Positions 11,202-24,400 of a stretch of DNA of 64,000 bases are shown one piece after another (positions within the stretch are counted from its first letter, which is position 1; each line of letters opens with the position of its first letter). The position numbers and the translations under genes are program-made. The stretch is from Ceratobasidium sp. AG-K (Eukaryota; Basidiomycota; Agaricomycetes; Cantharellales; Ceratobasidiaceae), in the NCBI GenBank assembly GCA_037039685.1, contig JAWNGF010000003.1, forward strand, positions 2,852,001 to 2,916,000. The letters are read 5' to 3'. The notes beneath the pieces were generated by a model. It had not been told where the DNA came from. It saw only the letters and a list, made by a program, of their open reading frames with translations, and did no database searches.

Positions 11202-12612
11202 ATGCCCGTAGAGCCTCAATCCAATGCCCGGGATAACTCGGACACATATTGGTTGGGACACCAAGAGGATCCGGAGCTTAGCGACGCTACTTCGGTGTCG
11301 TCAGACACAACTACTTGCTCGATGAGCACTCTCGGTTCGATGGAAGTTAGCAGTCAGTGCCCCGCCCGCCCTGCCCACCACCGGACTAACAGAACGCAGA
11401 ATATTTTCGCGAGTTCTATGGTCGAGCGTATCCCGCAGATGAAAAGATACCGTCCTTTGTGCCACTCGATAATGGCGAGGCTGCACGCCTCGAGCTGCAA
11501 CATTGCTATCTCAAGCTATTGATCGGATCTAATTACTTCGGCCCAGTTGAGTCTGTGCTATCGCCCGACCCTTCCCGAAGAAAACGGGTCCTTGACGTTT
11601 TTACCGCAGATGGGACCTGGTAAGCTGCCTACCACTCCCCGAAACCACTCACGTCATTCTAGGCACCGCACAGGGCGCAGGAAATGGCTACCGAGTTTCC
11701 CCACGTGGATTTTGTGAGCTTGGACATGATCCCACTCGTACCCCATGCTCCGAGGGCAAACATCACTTTCGAAGTTTATGATGTTTACAATGGGTTGACC
11801 GAGCCGGACGAGTCTTTTGATGTAGTTCACACCCGCCGAACTGTCACCCAAGTGCGTCAAGGCTCATGTGGCGTTTCCAGTGGCCCTGACAAGTAACCCT
11901 CTCCGGGTTAAATTTAGATACGTGATTATCCTGCCTTTCTACGTGAAGTATCCCGTGTTCTCCGGCCAGGCGGACTTTTACTCTACGGCCAGATTGAAGT
12001 CGAAGTATACGAATACACGGCGCCCGATAAGGTAGGCCCCTAGCACACTCGGTCAGTCTGGAGAGCCAATTACTCCTGTGCCAGTCAAACCCCACACACC
12101 CGGGTGAAGTGCTTTACCCCGGCCCGCACGTCGTTCCCGCTCAGCGCTCGTTTCCCGTCATGTGCCATGGTATGACTCTCCTACGGGACTCGCTCCTCGC
12201 CCAATTAATCCGCGTTTATATGTGGCGCGAACTCCCTGGGCTGTTGGCTCCGGAATCTTCTTTGTGGCGGGCTGGTGGAACAAAACCAGATGGGTTTCAA
12301 ACCCAAACAGAAACACGTCAGTTACAACATTATGCTAGTGTTCCGAATGCAAGTGGATTTCGGGATATTGTCGCTGCCTCATACATCTTACCGACTGCTC
12401 CCTGGCACCCTTCTCCACGTCTACGCGCCATTGGCGAGATTGTGCAGCAAATCGGAGAGTCAAACTGGAGGAACTTTGGGTTGCTATTTAGGCAACACGG
12501 CATGAGCGAACTGGAGACTGACAGTTTGATTGACGCTGGGCTAAGGGAGAGCGCGTCCTGTGAGTTCTGGCAGGTTATGCATTACCACACAGTCTATGCA
12601 TCGAAGATTTGA
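11202..12612 (+). CDS. SAM-dependent methyltransferase (LaeA-like fold)
   Basis: Predicted class I methyltransferase of a type expanded in Agaricomycetes; substrate unknown. A low-complexity acidic/Ser N-terminus is followed by YFREFYGRAYP, the motif I region VLDVFTADGTW, then WAQEMATEFPHVDFVSLDM, the motif III/IV region FDVVHTRRTVTQ, and LREVSRVLRPGGLLLYGQ. The final exon (from 12076) runs to a TGA at 12612 through a conserved-looking domain of about 180 residues. Motif I has Phe where many relatives have Gly (VLDVG...); this position is variable in fungal members, so loss of function should not be assumed. The first intron (donor near 11335, acceptor before 11400) is inferred from phase only. 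Confidence 0.75.
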
Positions 12613-12746
12613 TAACGGTTCCGAGTCGTTCATGTTACAAACTGCATTGCTACTGCCTTATGCCTCTACATGCATGCATTTTTCAAACAATAGTACATAT
12701 AGTAAGATGTTGGATCTCTGCCAGAAAGCTGTGTTTGGGTGCTTGA

Positions 12747-14801
12747 TCAAAACTTGGCTCTCAAAACGGGTTGTCGTTTTAGGCGGACTGGAACGAGTGG
12801 TCAAGTAATTGACGATCAGAGATTCGCAGCTGGAGTGGCACGTACCGTATAACATGATGCAAATGGCAACGATCTGTACACCGCCGCTGTAAGAAATCGG
12901 AGCGTGCCAGTTGCCTCCGGCAGCGCTGAGGATTAGCCCCGCCAAGGGTGCGGCCGCGAGATTTCCGGGCGTCATAAAAACATTGAAAGTGCCAGTAAGT
13001 CCAGCAAGGTTCTTAGTTCCAAAAAGTTGTGCGGCAAGCGGTGTCATCAGCGAGAGGAAACATCCTCCGGTAGCACCTGTTAAGCGTAGGTTTAGTTGGG
13101 AGTTGGCCGTTTTAGGGACGTGCTATCACTCACCAAAGGCGACGGAAAATACCATGATTGTAACATAGTTGTATGCGAAATTCCAAATCAAAATTTGGCT
13201 CAGTGCGCTGATGAGAATCGCCAAGACAAATGCATTGGCTGGCCCGATCGAATCAGCAACCAGCCCGATGAGCGAGCGACCCAGAGCAGAGGTAAAGTTC
13301 ATGATGGATGACGGTAGCACGGTATACTGGGCGGAGAGAGAAGGTATCCTTGCGGCAGCATATGTCTAAGGAGTTGTAAAGGTGAGCGTCACTGGTTTAT
13401 GAGTTTGAAACCTACGGGCATGAAAAAGTACGGGCTGAAAAATCCAAAAATGCTCAACCCGAGGGATGTGGTTGTACACCAAAAAACAGGATCCTTGATT
13501 AATTGTTTGTCAACCCACCCAACCCTACCCCGGGCGGCACGAGCGGCTGCTCCGCCTGGCCCTTCTTTCACAAGGGAAACCTTTGGGTAAATAAGATTAG
13601 CCAGCGCTATAAGTCTATAGAACAGGTTGTATGCACCGCGATAGACATTAGAACAAGATGGACACCGGCGTATATCAGAAGCGTGTTTCGAAAGGATATA
13701 TGCGTGAGCATTGCACGAATAATAAGGGTAGCAGTTCCGCCCCCTTATCATTGGTTAGTTAAATACTCTCTGGCCCAATCGGTCCCCACGCACCAAATGA
13801 GCTCCCAGCAGCAACGATTCCTGTGGCAAGCCCACGTCGACGCTTGAACCACTGAGCGGGATAGGCCAGGACGAACGGAAAGCATAGCCCGGTAGCAAGA
13901 CCTTGTAGTACACCCTGTAGTCCGATAGTTCAGTACGAGGTCACCCGACATGGCCGAGGTCATACCTGGGCTAGAAAGAAGTGCCATAGCTTAGAGCTGA
14001 ATGCAGCGCCGAGCAGTTGTCCTACGGAGCAAACAACCGCGAGGGCGGTGAAGCGCTTAGTGGGGTCAAGAAGCTGTTATATCCCGAGGTGAATGTGAGA
14101 AGTACCTTGTATCCACTATGTAATCGCAAAATGAGATCGATCACAATTGTGAGTCAAGTACTTACTACTTATCACCTAGTTTCCCGATAAACAGGGACGA
14201 AACGGTCCCCACCTGGGTGTGAATTGTCCTGTCGGTGTGCAAGCGGCAGTAGCAGAGAAAACACATACCGCTCCTTGCGTCGAGCCCAGTAAACCAAGCA
14301 CGGAGGTAGAAGTCCCTGCAAGTATACTATGACTGTAGTACTCCTGAAATACTCCCCAGCAAAGCCTGCAGCATACGATCAGGTTGAAAGTATTACAAAC
14401 GCGAATCAACCTACCCAAATCCTGGTGACAAACAAAGTCAGTTCAAAAAGAAAGCAGATGGGGTGAAATGACGCACCGAGAGTCATACTTTGTATGGGTA
14501 GAAGCAAATATGGCAAGTTCATCTCATGGGCGGGTTTACCACTGATGGGATCCACTTACGATGACAGCATAAAACACCCAAGGACAACGAACCAACCGCG
14601 ACCGCCTTCCGGGAACAAATCATCATCGTCAATGTCGACGATGGCTGGTTGTCCAGCGATGTGGGCGCCGAATGCAGGTGGAGTACTCCTTGACCCCGCG
14701 TGTTCAAGCTGTTCCGTGGCCGTTTTCTCGGGCCCTGTCCAGGAAGGAGAGATTGGGCCAACAGTGCCTAATTCCATGCTTGGTGTCGTCCGAGTATCCA
14801 T
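12747..14801 (-). CDS. MFS transporter, monocarboxylate-transporter-like
   Basis: Polytopic membrane transporter of the fungal MCT (MCH) group; candidate substrates are monocarboxylates or riboflavin, undetermined here. A cytosolic N-terminus of about 65 residues leads to DLFPEGGRGWFVVLGCFML, the family's first membrane segment. Later segments seen are FSPYFFMPVGF, SALGRSLIGLVADSIGPANAF (the loop GRxxxG...D signature), LFGTKNLAGLTGTFNVFM and IVAICIMLYG. A last short exon after a GTACGT donor supplies the basic end RLKRQPVLRAKF and a TGA at 12747-12749, a common ending in this family. At least seven introns are implied; I have not placed all of them. The start ATG is at 14801. Confidence 0.82.
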
Positions 14802-15125
14802 GGTGGAGGTTTCGGCCAAGAGCAAGTCTTGGAGTCGCGTGGTTAAAAACAAACGTGATTGATAATATTCGAAGCTCTGTCGATGTAAACTTGCCAAATC
14901 GGTCCACACTTCACGTAAATTTCCTCTTTTAGACATATTGACCGAGGAGCCTAAACCCCGGCCGGGCCGGCCATCGTTCCGTGTAGGGCAATTGAACATG
15001 GTTGTAAACACATACACTTACAGGAGGTAAGAGGCGTGTATATTAATCTAGCAAGACTCAGGCGGTGCGAACAAACGGGCGGCCACCGACAGGATAATAT
15101 TGGACTGAAAATCGAGTTCAAACAC
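14802..15125. other. Intergenic, nothing recognised
   Basis: About 320 bp between the 5' end of the transporter and the 3' end of the GH16 gene. Short frames here have no recognisable motif. Confidence 0.4.
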
Positions 15126-16667
15126 CTATGCCAAGACCCAAACTCCCATGAATAGCAAGGGCACGGATGCAACCATAGGCAGAAGATTGCTCAGGCGACG
15201 AGTGGCCCCGTTGACCGCACCGGCGGTACTAGTCGAGGTCGCGGTCGACTGGGTTTTAGTTCCAGAAGTCGGGGCGTTGCTCGAAGATCCGCTGTACATG
15301 AAGTTAATGAGTGTCCGTGACCTCCATAATAAGGATTTCAAACGTACTCGCTGTAGATTTTCACGTAGGCGATCTCAAAGTAAGCAGTGTCATAGTTGCG
15401 AGGGTTGCGAACTAGATCCAGGCATGAGCCCTGGTTGGGGCAAGTGGCTTGGAAAGTATCGGCTTGGCCAGCCCATGCTCCGCAGATGGAGATGTCCTGG
15501 CAACAGAGTAAGCATGTAAAGCAACAACACTGGTTCTATACTTACGAAAATGAGTGTCTGGGGGCCAAAATGCTTGCTTGAATCGCAGCCGCTCTCGGGC
15601 CAGGCGGCAGTGGGAGTTCCCCATTTGCTAGGATCAGGATGCGCGCTCGTCATGTCGGCAGGGATCGTGCTTCGTGGGAAAAACCATGCACGAATTCCGT
15701 TGCTGGTAGATGACCACTCGAGAGCATACACGCCCCCTCCGTTCCTTCAGACAGTCAGACGGTTGCCCCGGGGAACACACAATTAGACCTACTGGGCAAA
15801 GCTCGCACCATACGAGTTCTCTGGCATTTGGACAATGCATCCCTGATTGCCATTGGTGTTGTTGTAGCAGTCGTTGGAAACGATTTTGCCCGTCACCTGG
15901 GTATCGGGCGCCAATGTGCAACCTTGGGATGTGTGCAGCGCCATTTGGTTAACGGGGGCGAGGTTCACGTTCTCGACAATGTCAATCTCGCCTGCGGGAG
16001 CAAGTTAGATTGGGATCTAAATAAAGGGGTCTAACTTACCATAGGTGGGCCACGCGTCTTCGGGGCTTCCCTGGCTCCAATACGCGGGCCAAACGGAACA
16101 CTGGGAGACCCAGTCGGCTCGGATGGGATAAAACCGCAAGCAAAAAAACTCACACCGTAGGGAAAGTGTAGCGCATCCATGACTACTAGGCTGCCTTTGG
16201 TAAACGGCTCCGTCGTGTTCATCTTAACCGAAGCGCGGCCATAAGCTGAGTCATTGGGGTTTCCGACGGTGGTGTTATCGACCTAGAGGGGTATTAGTCC
16301 ATGCAACAATCTGGACGACGAAACGAACTTTGATGATTGCGTTGCCGCCGGGGTTAACATAGGCAAGCTGCTGTGCCATGGCGGCATCCTTGGGGAGATA
16401 GCTTCAACGTTGGCCAAGGCTTGGTAAGCTAAGTTTAGGCATAGTGCAGGGCGACTCACGCAACGTTACCATAGTTCTTGGCGTCGTTGCCGTTGGTAAA
16501 CGTCCATCCGTCAAAGCTATTAACAACCCTCTCGTCTGAGCGGCAAAAGATAAACAGAGATTCAGTACTCACAACTTGGAGCCACTAAAGTCCTGCGCAA
16601 TGGTGTAAGTCTGGGCACTGACCGCCCCAGCGGCAAGAAGCGTTGTAAGCAAAGCTTGCGAGAGCAT
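15126..16667 (-). CDS. GH16 beta-glucanase, probably GPI-anchored
   Basis: Extracellular glycoside hydrolase acting on beta-1,3(4)-glucans. A signal peptide (MLSQALLTTLLAAGAVSA) precedes TYTIAQDFSGSKL. The catalytic signature GEIDIVE (nucleophile Glu, assisting Asp, acid/base Glu) is present near 15975-16000 and is interrupted by an intron directly after the preceding WPTYG. VNQMALHTSQGC after it is typical of basidiomycete GH16 (laminarinase type). The C-terminus after WPESGCD...IYS is a Ser/Thr-rich linker followed by a hydrophobic tail (MVASVPLLFMGVWVLA), the layout of a GPI-anchor signal. Many short introns split the gene. The start ATG is at 16667 and the stop at 15126. Confidence 0.9.
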
Positions 16668-16971
16668 TAGTGGTGGTGGAATATTAGATGACAACGGCAA
16701 TTAGCAGATGTGGTTCGTCCGGAAAGAGTGTGCGGACGAGGAATGCAAAAACGTGATGTAAAGAGGCGACGGTTGGGTGTCTATCGGAATCGCACGCTTT
16801 AATGGGACCTTGGAAGCACGTGATTTCTTGCGTGGACTCGGTGAGAAACACCGTTGGTATTTTTGAATCAGGAACCTTGGTACCGCCTCAATTTGAGATA
16901 GAACGGAGTGTTGCAGCCAAGAAATGATCACAAAGCAGTATAATTTGAACCCAAGCAACGCAGTACATCAT
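16668..16971. other. Intergenic, nothing recognised
   Basis: About 300 bp between the 5' end of the GH16 gene and the 3' end of the cyclophilin gene. Probable GH16 promoter region, but no clear TATA box was seen. Confidence 0.3.
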
Positions 16972-18020
16972 TTACATCTCACCACATTCTGATAAATGGG
17001 GCATGAGCTAGCGAAAAGCAATGTGGAGGATCTAGCTACCTGTGATTTTAACGGTAAGTTTTGGTCGGTTATTCGGACCAGTGGCGACGTTTTCAATCTT
17101 CCGGAGGGTTAGAATTCCGTCGATGACTTTGCCGAAGACCACCTTGACAAATACTGTGAAATCAAGGGTCATTGAATAGTGGAAAAACCTACATGTTTCC
17201 CGTCGAGAAAGTCGCACTGTGCAGCTGTAATAAAGAACTGTACTGGCTTAGAAAATTGCACATATCCTCAGGCCATAGGGCGTACCTGACATCCGTTGGT
17301 ATTTGGACCAGAGTTGGCCTATATTTGCGTGATGGATCAGCATGACATCGAGCCACACCAGATGGCCCCTACCATTGACAGTAGTCCGGGACCTGTGTGT
17401 TTTATCTGGAAACTCTCGTCCTAGACGAAGTGAGAGCTTCAAATGCAACCCTACAAGAAAATGTAGAACCTACTGGAAATTTATCCCCGTAGATCGAAAA
17501 TGAACCGGTTCCATCACCGTTCAAAAAGTCACCCCCTAGAAACAGCAATGTTGGCCGATAGTCCAGTTGACGATACGGGATGGGACACACCTTGCACCAT
17601 AAAGTCCCGGACGCTGTAAAGAAAAAACCGTTCAGTGTGGTTGAGCTGGCGAAATGTGAGCTACCTACACACTGTGTTGGGGTCAGTGACGCGAATCTGC
17701 CTATACTCAGGTATTTTCGTACCGATGGAATGTGGCGCCTTTATATCCCTGAGGCCGTGAATTGACGCTGGTAGATAATGATCAATAAGTTTTATACTGG
17801 TTCGCGCAGAGCGTTTAGAAGAGTGGCCCACCGATGTTCACCTGTGCACAGTTGTCGGAAGTTCTCTGCAGTCCTGATTGACATGTGAAAATTACTCGAG
17901 GGGTGAGGCGAGTGTAACATACTTTGGTACAATGTCACTGAACAGTTCCATCTTCAGACGGCCGGCCGGCGTCTCTCCAATGTTAATGTCCATGAACACA
18001 ATCGGGCGAGTCGCAGTCAT
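16972..18020 (-). CDS. PPIH: Cyclophilin H-type peptidyl-prolyl isomerase
   Basis: Cis-trans prolyl isomerase of the cyclophilin H type, which in other eukaryotes binds Prp4 in the U4/U6.U5 tri-snRNP. Exon 1 starts at 18020 with MTATRPIVFMDINIGETPAG and runs to LFSDIVPK. Later exons give RDFMVQGGDF, GDGTGSFSIYGDKFP, DESFQIKHTGPGLLSM, ANSGPNTNGCQ and FGKVIDGILTLRKIENV. The chain ends TVKITECGEM, where the last five residues sit in a 17-nt final exon (16972-16988). The catalytic Arg/Phe segment (FHRV in relatives) falls at an exon boundary near 17610 and reads SVRDFM, so the His/Arg pair could not be confirmed. At least eight introns are packed into about 1 kb. It is divergent from MET14, 221 bp apart. 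Confidence 0.87.
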
Positions 18021-18241
18021 GACAGTTTAGGATAGATGATGACAGATTGCAAATGGACGAATGAAGTATCGGGAGAGCACGTGAGGCCGTTTTAAAAATA
18101 AAAGTTATATTGGCTGTCACGTGGTTAAGCCGACGATTTCTCTCAACGATGGCGTGACGAGCACAAAAACGAATGGCCGAGCACGGCCGATGCACAGCCG
18201 AATCTTCTCAACCATTATCTTGCACTCCTCTCGAATTTAAG

Positions 18242-19088
<847 letters not shown>

Positions 19089-19879
19089 GCCCGTTGGAAG
19101 TGGAGTAAATGCCTTGTAGGAGAAGTGAATAAAGCAATTTTGAATTGTCAATGGGATTTACCATTCGGGGTGGCCACAATGCCTGAACTAACCAAGGTGC
19201 AGAAGTAGGTTGCAAGGCACAGTAAAAGCAGGGTTTCAATGGGATGCCAAGCTGAACATGTTTAAAACTGAGATTGAGATACATGCAGGACCCACAGATG
19301 ATCCAGTAACTTGCCATCTCAAGCAAAAGCAAGAAATCTTGTTTGGCTTGTGAGCTCTTATGATGGCGGGAGCTACCTTGTCAAGCTCATGATGGTTTGT
19401 GAGTGCACACCAAGTGTTACAAGCAGAAACAAGCCTTTTGCTCATTTGTCTCCTGAGTGCTTACAAGCAAGCCAGAGTGCTCCAGAGACTGCTGAGATAG
19501 TCCCAGGCACCATGAGACCTCAAGAGCCAACCAAGATTTCTCACTTGGTTGAGATAGCACACACTGACATGCAATGAATGGGAGATTCAATAGTCACATT
19601 GTTCTGCACCAACAGGTGACACATGTTGGTTCAGACAGATCTGTGTTGATGCACAGGCCATCTATAAAACTGTCATTTGCTCCCAGGTCCTTGGGAGTTC
19701 TTGGTGCCACAGTAGGAGGATTTCTCTTCCCCTTTTGTCCATAGTAATTAAAATTCTCCCAGGCTGCTTGGGAGAACTCAGATCATTCTCCTGGGTTCTC
19801 CCAGGTCAATGTGGCATCCTGGGAGAAACCCAGTTCTCCTGAGAACTTGGGAGAGCACTGTGCTAAAAATAGACATAAT
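19089..19879. other. Start of repeat island; hairpin-rich, no gene
   Basis: CpG-poor, AT-rich sequence that differs sharply from the genes to the left. At 19679-19860 the motifs TCTCCCAGG and CCTGGGAGA alternate several times and can form consecutive short hairpins. No coding potential was recognised. It is probably debris of a non-autonomous transposon. Confidence 0.35.
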
Positions 19880-20287
19880 CAGCCCCCCTGGTTGGCTGAT
19901 TAGTCAAATTGGAAATCTTGATCAATCTTTTGAACCAGCCAGTATTTTGCTTTCCCCTGTGCACCAATGGGACTCAATGCTAGAAAATACCCCTGTGTAG
20001 CATGAGCAGGGTTGCACATGCAAGGGGACAGGGGTAGACTGGTGCCATCAAGCAAGTGAGGGGAATTTGAGCTTAAGTCAGAGCCAAAGTCATGTGCCCA
20101 GTTACCAAAAAAAGGCTTAATCAGTTGCCATATGTGGGATTTCAAACTCATAAAAATTGGTCAGCAGATGCACCCTGTTCCAAGTATTCCAAATCACTAA
20201 TCCAAACCTTATTTGGAATGATAACAAGTGAGAAGATCGCAAATTACTTTCCCAGACACAAGTCTTTTTGATGAAAATTTCCAAATA
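19880..20287. repeat. Diverged relative of the 40,841-41,594 element
   Basis: The stretch from about 19,930 (TTTTGAACCAGCCAG, then CCCC...CCAATG, GCTA.AAAATACCCC, GAGCAGG and so on) matches in the same order a stretch at about 41,105-41,215 inside the non-autonomous element of the second gypsy copy. It directly abuts the surviving start of gypsy element 1, so it may mark the insertion that removed that element's 5' end. Boundaries are approximate. Confidence 0.45.
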
Positions 20288-21187
20288 TGGTAAATTTACT
20301 GCCCATTGGAAAAACAGACCACATCCTTGGGATGCCATGGTTAAAACATACCAACCCTCAAATTGATTGGACCAAGGGGAGCATCTATTTCCCAAATCAC
20401 CAGCAGTCAGATGGTCCAATCACCAAAACCTTAGCAGCAATGGAATCTGAACCCAACCCCCTAAGCCTAGCTGCTAAGATTGTCCCTGCCCAATTCCACA
20501 AGTTCCTGTCAGTCTGTGGAGAAGAATTTGTATCCACTCTGCCTCCTCACCAACCCTATGACTGCACAATACCCTTTGTAAATGACAAGGAGCCACCATA
20601 TTCCCCCATAAAGGCAATGACCCCTGCAGAGTCCCAAGTCTTGGAGGAATACATGGAGACCAAGCTAAAAGTCAGGAAGATATGACTGAGCAAGTCTCCT
20701 GTGGGAGCTTCAGTAAGGTTCATCAAGAAAGCAGATGGATCCTACAACTCATGGTAGACTAATGCAAGCTGAACAGTAAAACAGTGAAGAATTGATATCT
20801 GGTACCCAGACAAGGTGACTTAGTGGAGAAACCCAAAGATGCAAAGATGTTCACAAAACTGGACTTACAATCAGGTTACAACAATGTTTGGATCATGGAA
20901 GGAGACAAGTGGAACACAGCCTTTCAAACCAAATATGGTCAATTTGAATACACTGTCATGCCATCTGGACTCACCAGTGTGCCAGCTGTCTTCCAACGTT
21001 TCATGAATGATATTTTCCACAACCTAATTGACATCTTGGTCATTGTTAATCTTGACAACATCCTTATCTTCTCAAAGAACAAAGAAGATCACAAGAAACA
21101 CATCCTGAAGGTCCTTGAACAACTGAAAAAACACAACTTGTTCTGCAAGGCCTTGAAATGTTCCTTCTTTGTCAAAATTGTCACCTA
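20288..21187 (+). mobile_element. Ty3/gypsy element 1, left piece (linker and RT)
   Basis: Decayed pol sequence. LPIGKTDHILGMPWL is the end of the protease region, then an RT region with MFTKLDLQSGYNNV, GLTSVPAVFQRFMNDIF and VNLDNILIFS. The RT active site, normally YLDD, reads NLDN, so catalysis is lost. Stops include TGA, TAA and TAG. The reading continues at 26,095 after the copia insertion: left VTYL, right DLVITPAG. The 5' LTR, gag and protease are missing. Confidence 0.85.
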
Positions 21188-21192
21188 CCTGG
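21188..21192 (+). repeat. Target-site duplication CCTGG, left copy
   Basis: Five bases immediately before the copia 5' LTR, repeated at 26095-26099 after the 3' LTR. Removing the element and one copy restores the gypsy reading frame. Confidence 0.9.
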
Positions 21193-21461
21193 TGTTGAAT
21201 ATATACAGTCTTATACGTAGATATATGCGCATCACGTGATTGTGTCCACATGGATGCATGCTTTGCAGAAGTTTTACCCTCAGTTCTCTACTCTCAAGTA
21301 GCACGAGCTGAGGTATAGTTTAGTTTTTACTTTTCTTTTCTATTGCTTATATTTCCTGTAGATACAAAACTATCTAGGTATATATATGTAAGTTCTCTAC
21401 TCTCAAGTAGCACAAGCTGAGATACAAAACTATCTAGCTTGGCACTGCGCTAATCGCAAGA
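21193..21461 (+). repeat. 5' LTR of copia element (269 bp)
   Basis: Begins TGTTGAATATATACAG and ends CGCAAGA. The 3' LTR at 25826-26094 has the same length and differs at only a handful of sites (for example GATGCATGC versus GACGCACGC), mostly C/T or G/A at CpG. Contains two copies of an AGTTCTCTACTCTCAAGTAG motif. Confidence 0.92.
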
Positions 21462-21474
21462 GGTTATGAGCCCT
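21462..21474 (+). promoter_or_regulatory. Primer-binding site, half-tRNA iMet type
   Basis: GGTTATGAGCCCT directly follows the 5' LTR. It is complementary to the anticodon stem-loop of initiator tRNA-Met (AGGGCUCAUAACC), the priming mode used by copia-type elements with cleaved iMet tRNA. The gag start codon ATG (21466) lies inside this site. Confidence 0.75.
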
Positions 21475-24400
21475 GGTAGCATCAAAAGTGAAGCAGAAGA
21501 GGACCCAGTTAGCGCTGTAAACACTACTAGCTCAACAATGGCATTGACCGACGCTTACCTTAGCAAGAAAACCTACAAGATCCCCCTCTTGAAGGACAAC
21601 AGATCCAACTATGATTCGTGGAAGTTCCGCCAAACAACGGTCCTACGAATTCAAGGACTGCTCAGGATTGCATATGGCACTGAAGTACTGCCTGAACCGC
21701 TCACCAAGACCAATAAGAAAGACTCTGCAAAAGTGTCGGAAAATAAGTCAGCAATCGAAAAATGGCAAAAACAAGACGACGACGCATTTGCTCAGATTAC
21801 CTTGAATATGGGAGATGGGGCGATGGCCGACGTGATTGAGACGACATTGGCGCATGAGGCATGGACAAGAATTATCGAGCGCTGGGAAGGAAAAGGGATG
21901 CAATCTCTATCCTTTTACTATCAGCAATTCATGAATGCAAAAATCGAGGAAGACAAGGACTTATCTATTGCATTTAACAAGATCCAATCGACCGCGTCCA
22001 AAATGAAAACCCTTGGAGAAAACGTTACCAACCTTATGCTTGCGCAAGTCTTCATAAATGCGCTCCCCCTGTCCTATGCAATTGTCAGCATGGTCATCCA
22101 GACGTCCAGCCAGAATGGTTACATTACGCCCGACACCGTTGTCAAAGCGGCATTAGCTGAAGAGGAACGACAGAAGAAAGGAGGTGGACTTACGGTGATG
22201 TATGCTCAAGCCTCAAAGCCCAAATCCAAGAAGCCAAGCGACCCGAAAGGCAAGAAGAAGGCAAAGGGTCCCCTATGCGATAATTGCGCCAAGCCCAGGC
22301 ACACAAAAAAAGAATGCTGGGCTAAAGGAGGCGGAGCAGAAGGGACTGGACCACACCAAAAGCAACAAGCCGCTAAGTCAACCGAATCAAAACCAAGTGA
22401 ATCAAGTTCCATACCTAAAACCAAGTCGGCCAAAGTGGCTCTGACACCTGCTGAACCCAAGGACATGCCATCAATATATGCAATGCCGGCCGGGGACAAT
22501 CCGTCAGCCAGAGACACATGGCTGCTCGACTCTGGTGCATCAAAACATATGACTCAAAATTGAGCATGGTTTTCGACTTACCGGCCATTGGTACCACCAA
22601 TTCCAGTTTGAGTGGGCAACGGAAACCTGACAAATGCGACCAGAATCGGCCGAGTGATGCTTACGCTATGCAACGGAGCCCATAAGGAGACCGATATGGC
22701 AATCAAGAGTGTGCTGCACGTACCTGGACTGCACGCCAGTCTTATGTCGGTCAAACAGCTTGCCAAACGCGGCACCTTCGTTATGTTTGGCGACGACAAT
22801 GCAAGGCTGCTCAAGAATAAGGGCCGTGGACCCAAGATTGGCTACACACACGAGTTAGGAGTCCAACTATACCGACTAAATGCGCGCATTAAACACGCAG
22901 AACCTACTGCCTACGTTGCTACAATCGAACCAAAAAGCCTAAACGACATGGACGACCTAGAAGCGAGCGAATTCATTGCATATACGGCCAGTCACATTGC
23001 TCGAGCTGATTTACATACCTGGCACCATTGTCTAGGACACATAAACTACAAATACGTCCTGGATATGGTCAAAAAGGGCGCCGTTCAAGGAATGGATATT
23101 GTAGGCAGTTGCTTACCTCCAAAATTGACATGCGAGCCGTGTCTTAAAGGCAAACAAACTTGCGCCCCGTTTCCGACGTCAACTAATCGAGTGTCCGACG
23201 TACTTGAGCTGCTCCATAGCGACCTGCACGGCCCAACACCCATTCAGGCAATTCAAGGCTATCAGTACTTCACTGTCACAATTGACGATAAGTCCCACAA
23301 GATATTTGTTCACTTACTTAAGCACAAGAACGAGTACGCAAAGCACTTCCAAGAGCTAAAAGCGTCAGTGGAGAATCAAACAGGCAAGTGAATCAAACAC
23401 TTACGGACCGACGGCAGAGGCAAACACGCATCAAATGCCTTTGAAACCTGGCTGAAATCGCAAGGGATCGAGCACCAGAAGACCGAGGCAGACTCCTCGG
23501 CAAGCAACGGCGTTGCAGAGCAAGTGATTCACACATTAAACAACAGTCAGCGAGCGATGTGAGCGGACGCAGACTTACCCAACAAATACTGGGGGCTTGT
23601 GATCATCCACGCTGCATACATCTGGAATGTAATGCCGAAACGGGCACTCAACAGTAAAGCCCTGGACGAAATTTTTACAGGCAAATTACCCAATGTATCC
23701 CAGCTCCAAACCTTTGGATGCAAGGCATGGGCTCGAGTACCCAATGGTCAATGCACAAAGCTGCAGGCACGTTTGCTTGAATGCACTTACCTTGGATTTG
23801 CTCCAGGTCGCAAGGCGCACATACTCATCCAGCACCCGATTGGTTGCGTAATCACATCACGTGACGTTGTATTTGATGAAGGAGGCGAGACCCGACAGCG
23901 AGTAGTAATCAAGGACTTCGAGGATGAGTTCCCCGAGAAAATGGGCGACCAGGAGCACCCCGAGCCGTCACCTGAGACTGCTGCCAAGCCAGAGCCAGAA
24001 AGCCACAAGTCAGAGCGCCAGCAAGAGTCCAAGTCCAAGTCCAAGCCAGAAGAGCCTGAGTCCAAGTCCAATATCAAGCTGCAAATTGAGCCAGAGCCAG
24101 TCGATCCAGAGCTGCCAGTCGTTCAGCCCAAACCTCCACGTCGATCAGGTCGAGTTACAAGACCGCCAGTACAATACGGAGCTCAAGTGGGCGCACAGAA
24201 CAAAACTGCCACGCGAGCCAATAAGCCAATGACCGAGAGTGCTCTAAATGCATTAATTGAGCATCCACCTGACACATACGCAGAAGCGATGGCAAGGCCA
24301 GACACCAATCTATGGCTCAAAGCTATGATCAAAGAAATTAAATCAATCACTGAGCATAAAGTTTGGAAACTGGCCAATAGACCGACTCACAAGCGGGTCA

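Noticed and set aside
11577..11622. Methyltransferase called dead because motif I has Phe for Gly
   Set aside because: The rest of the fold is intact and this position varies in the fungal family; the sequence alone does not show loss of activity.
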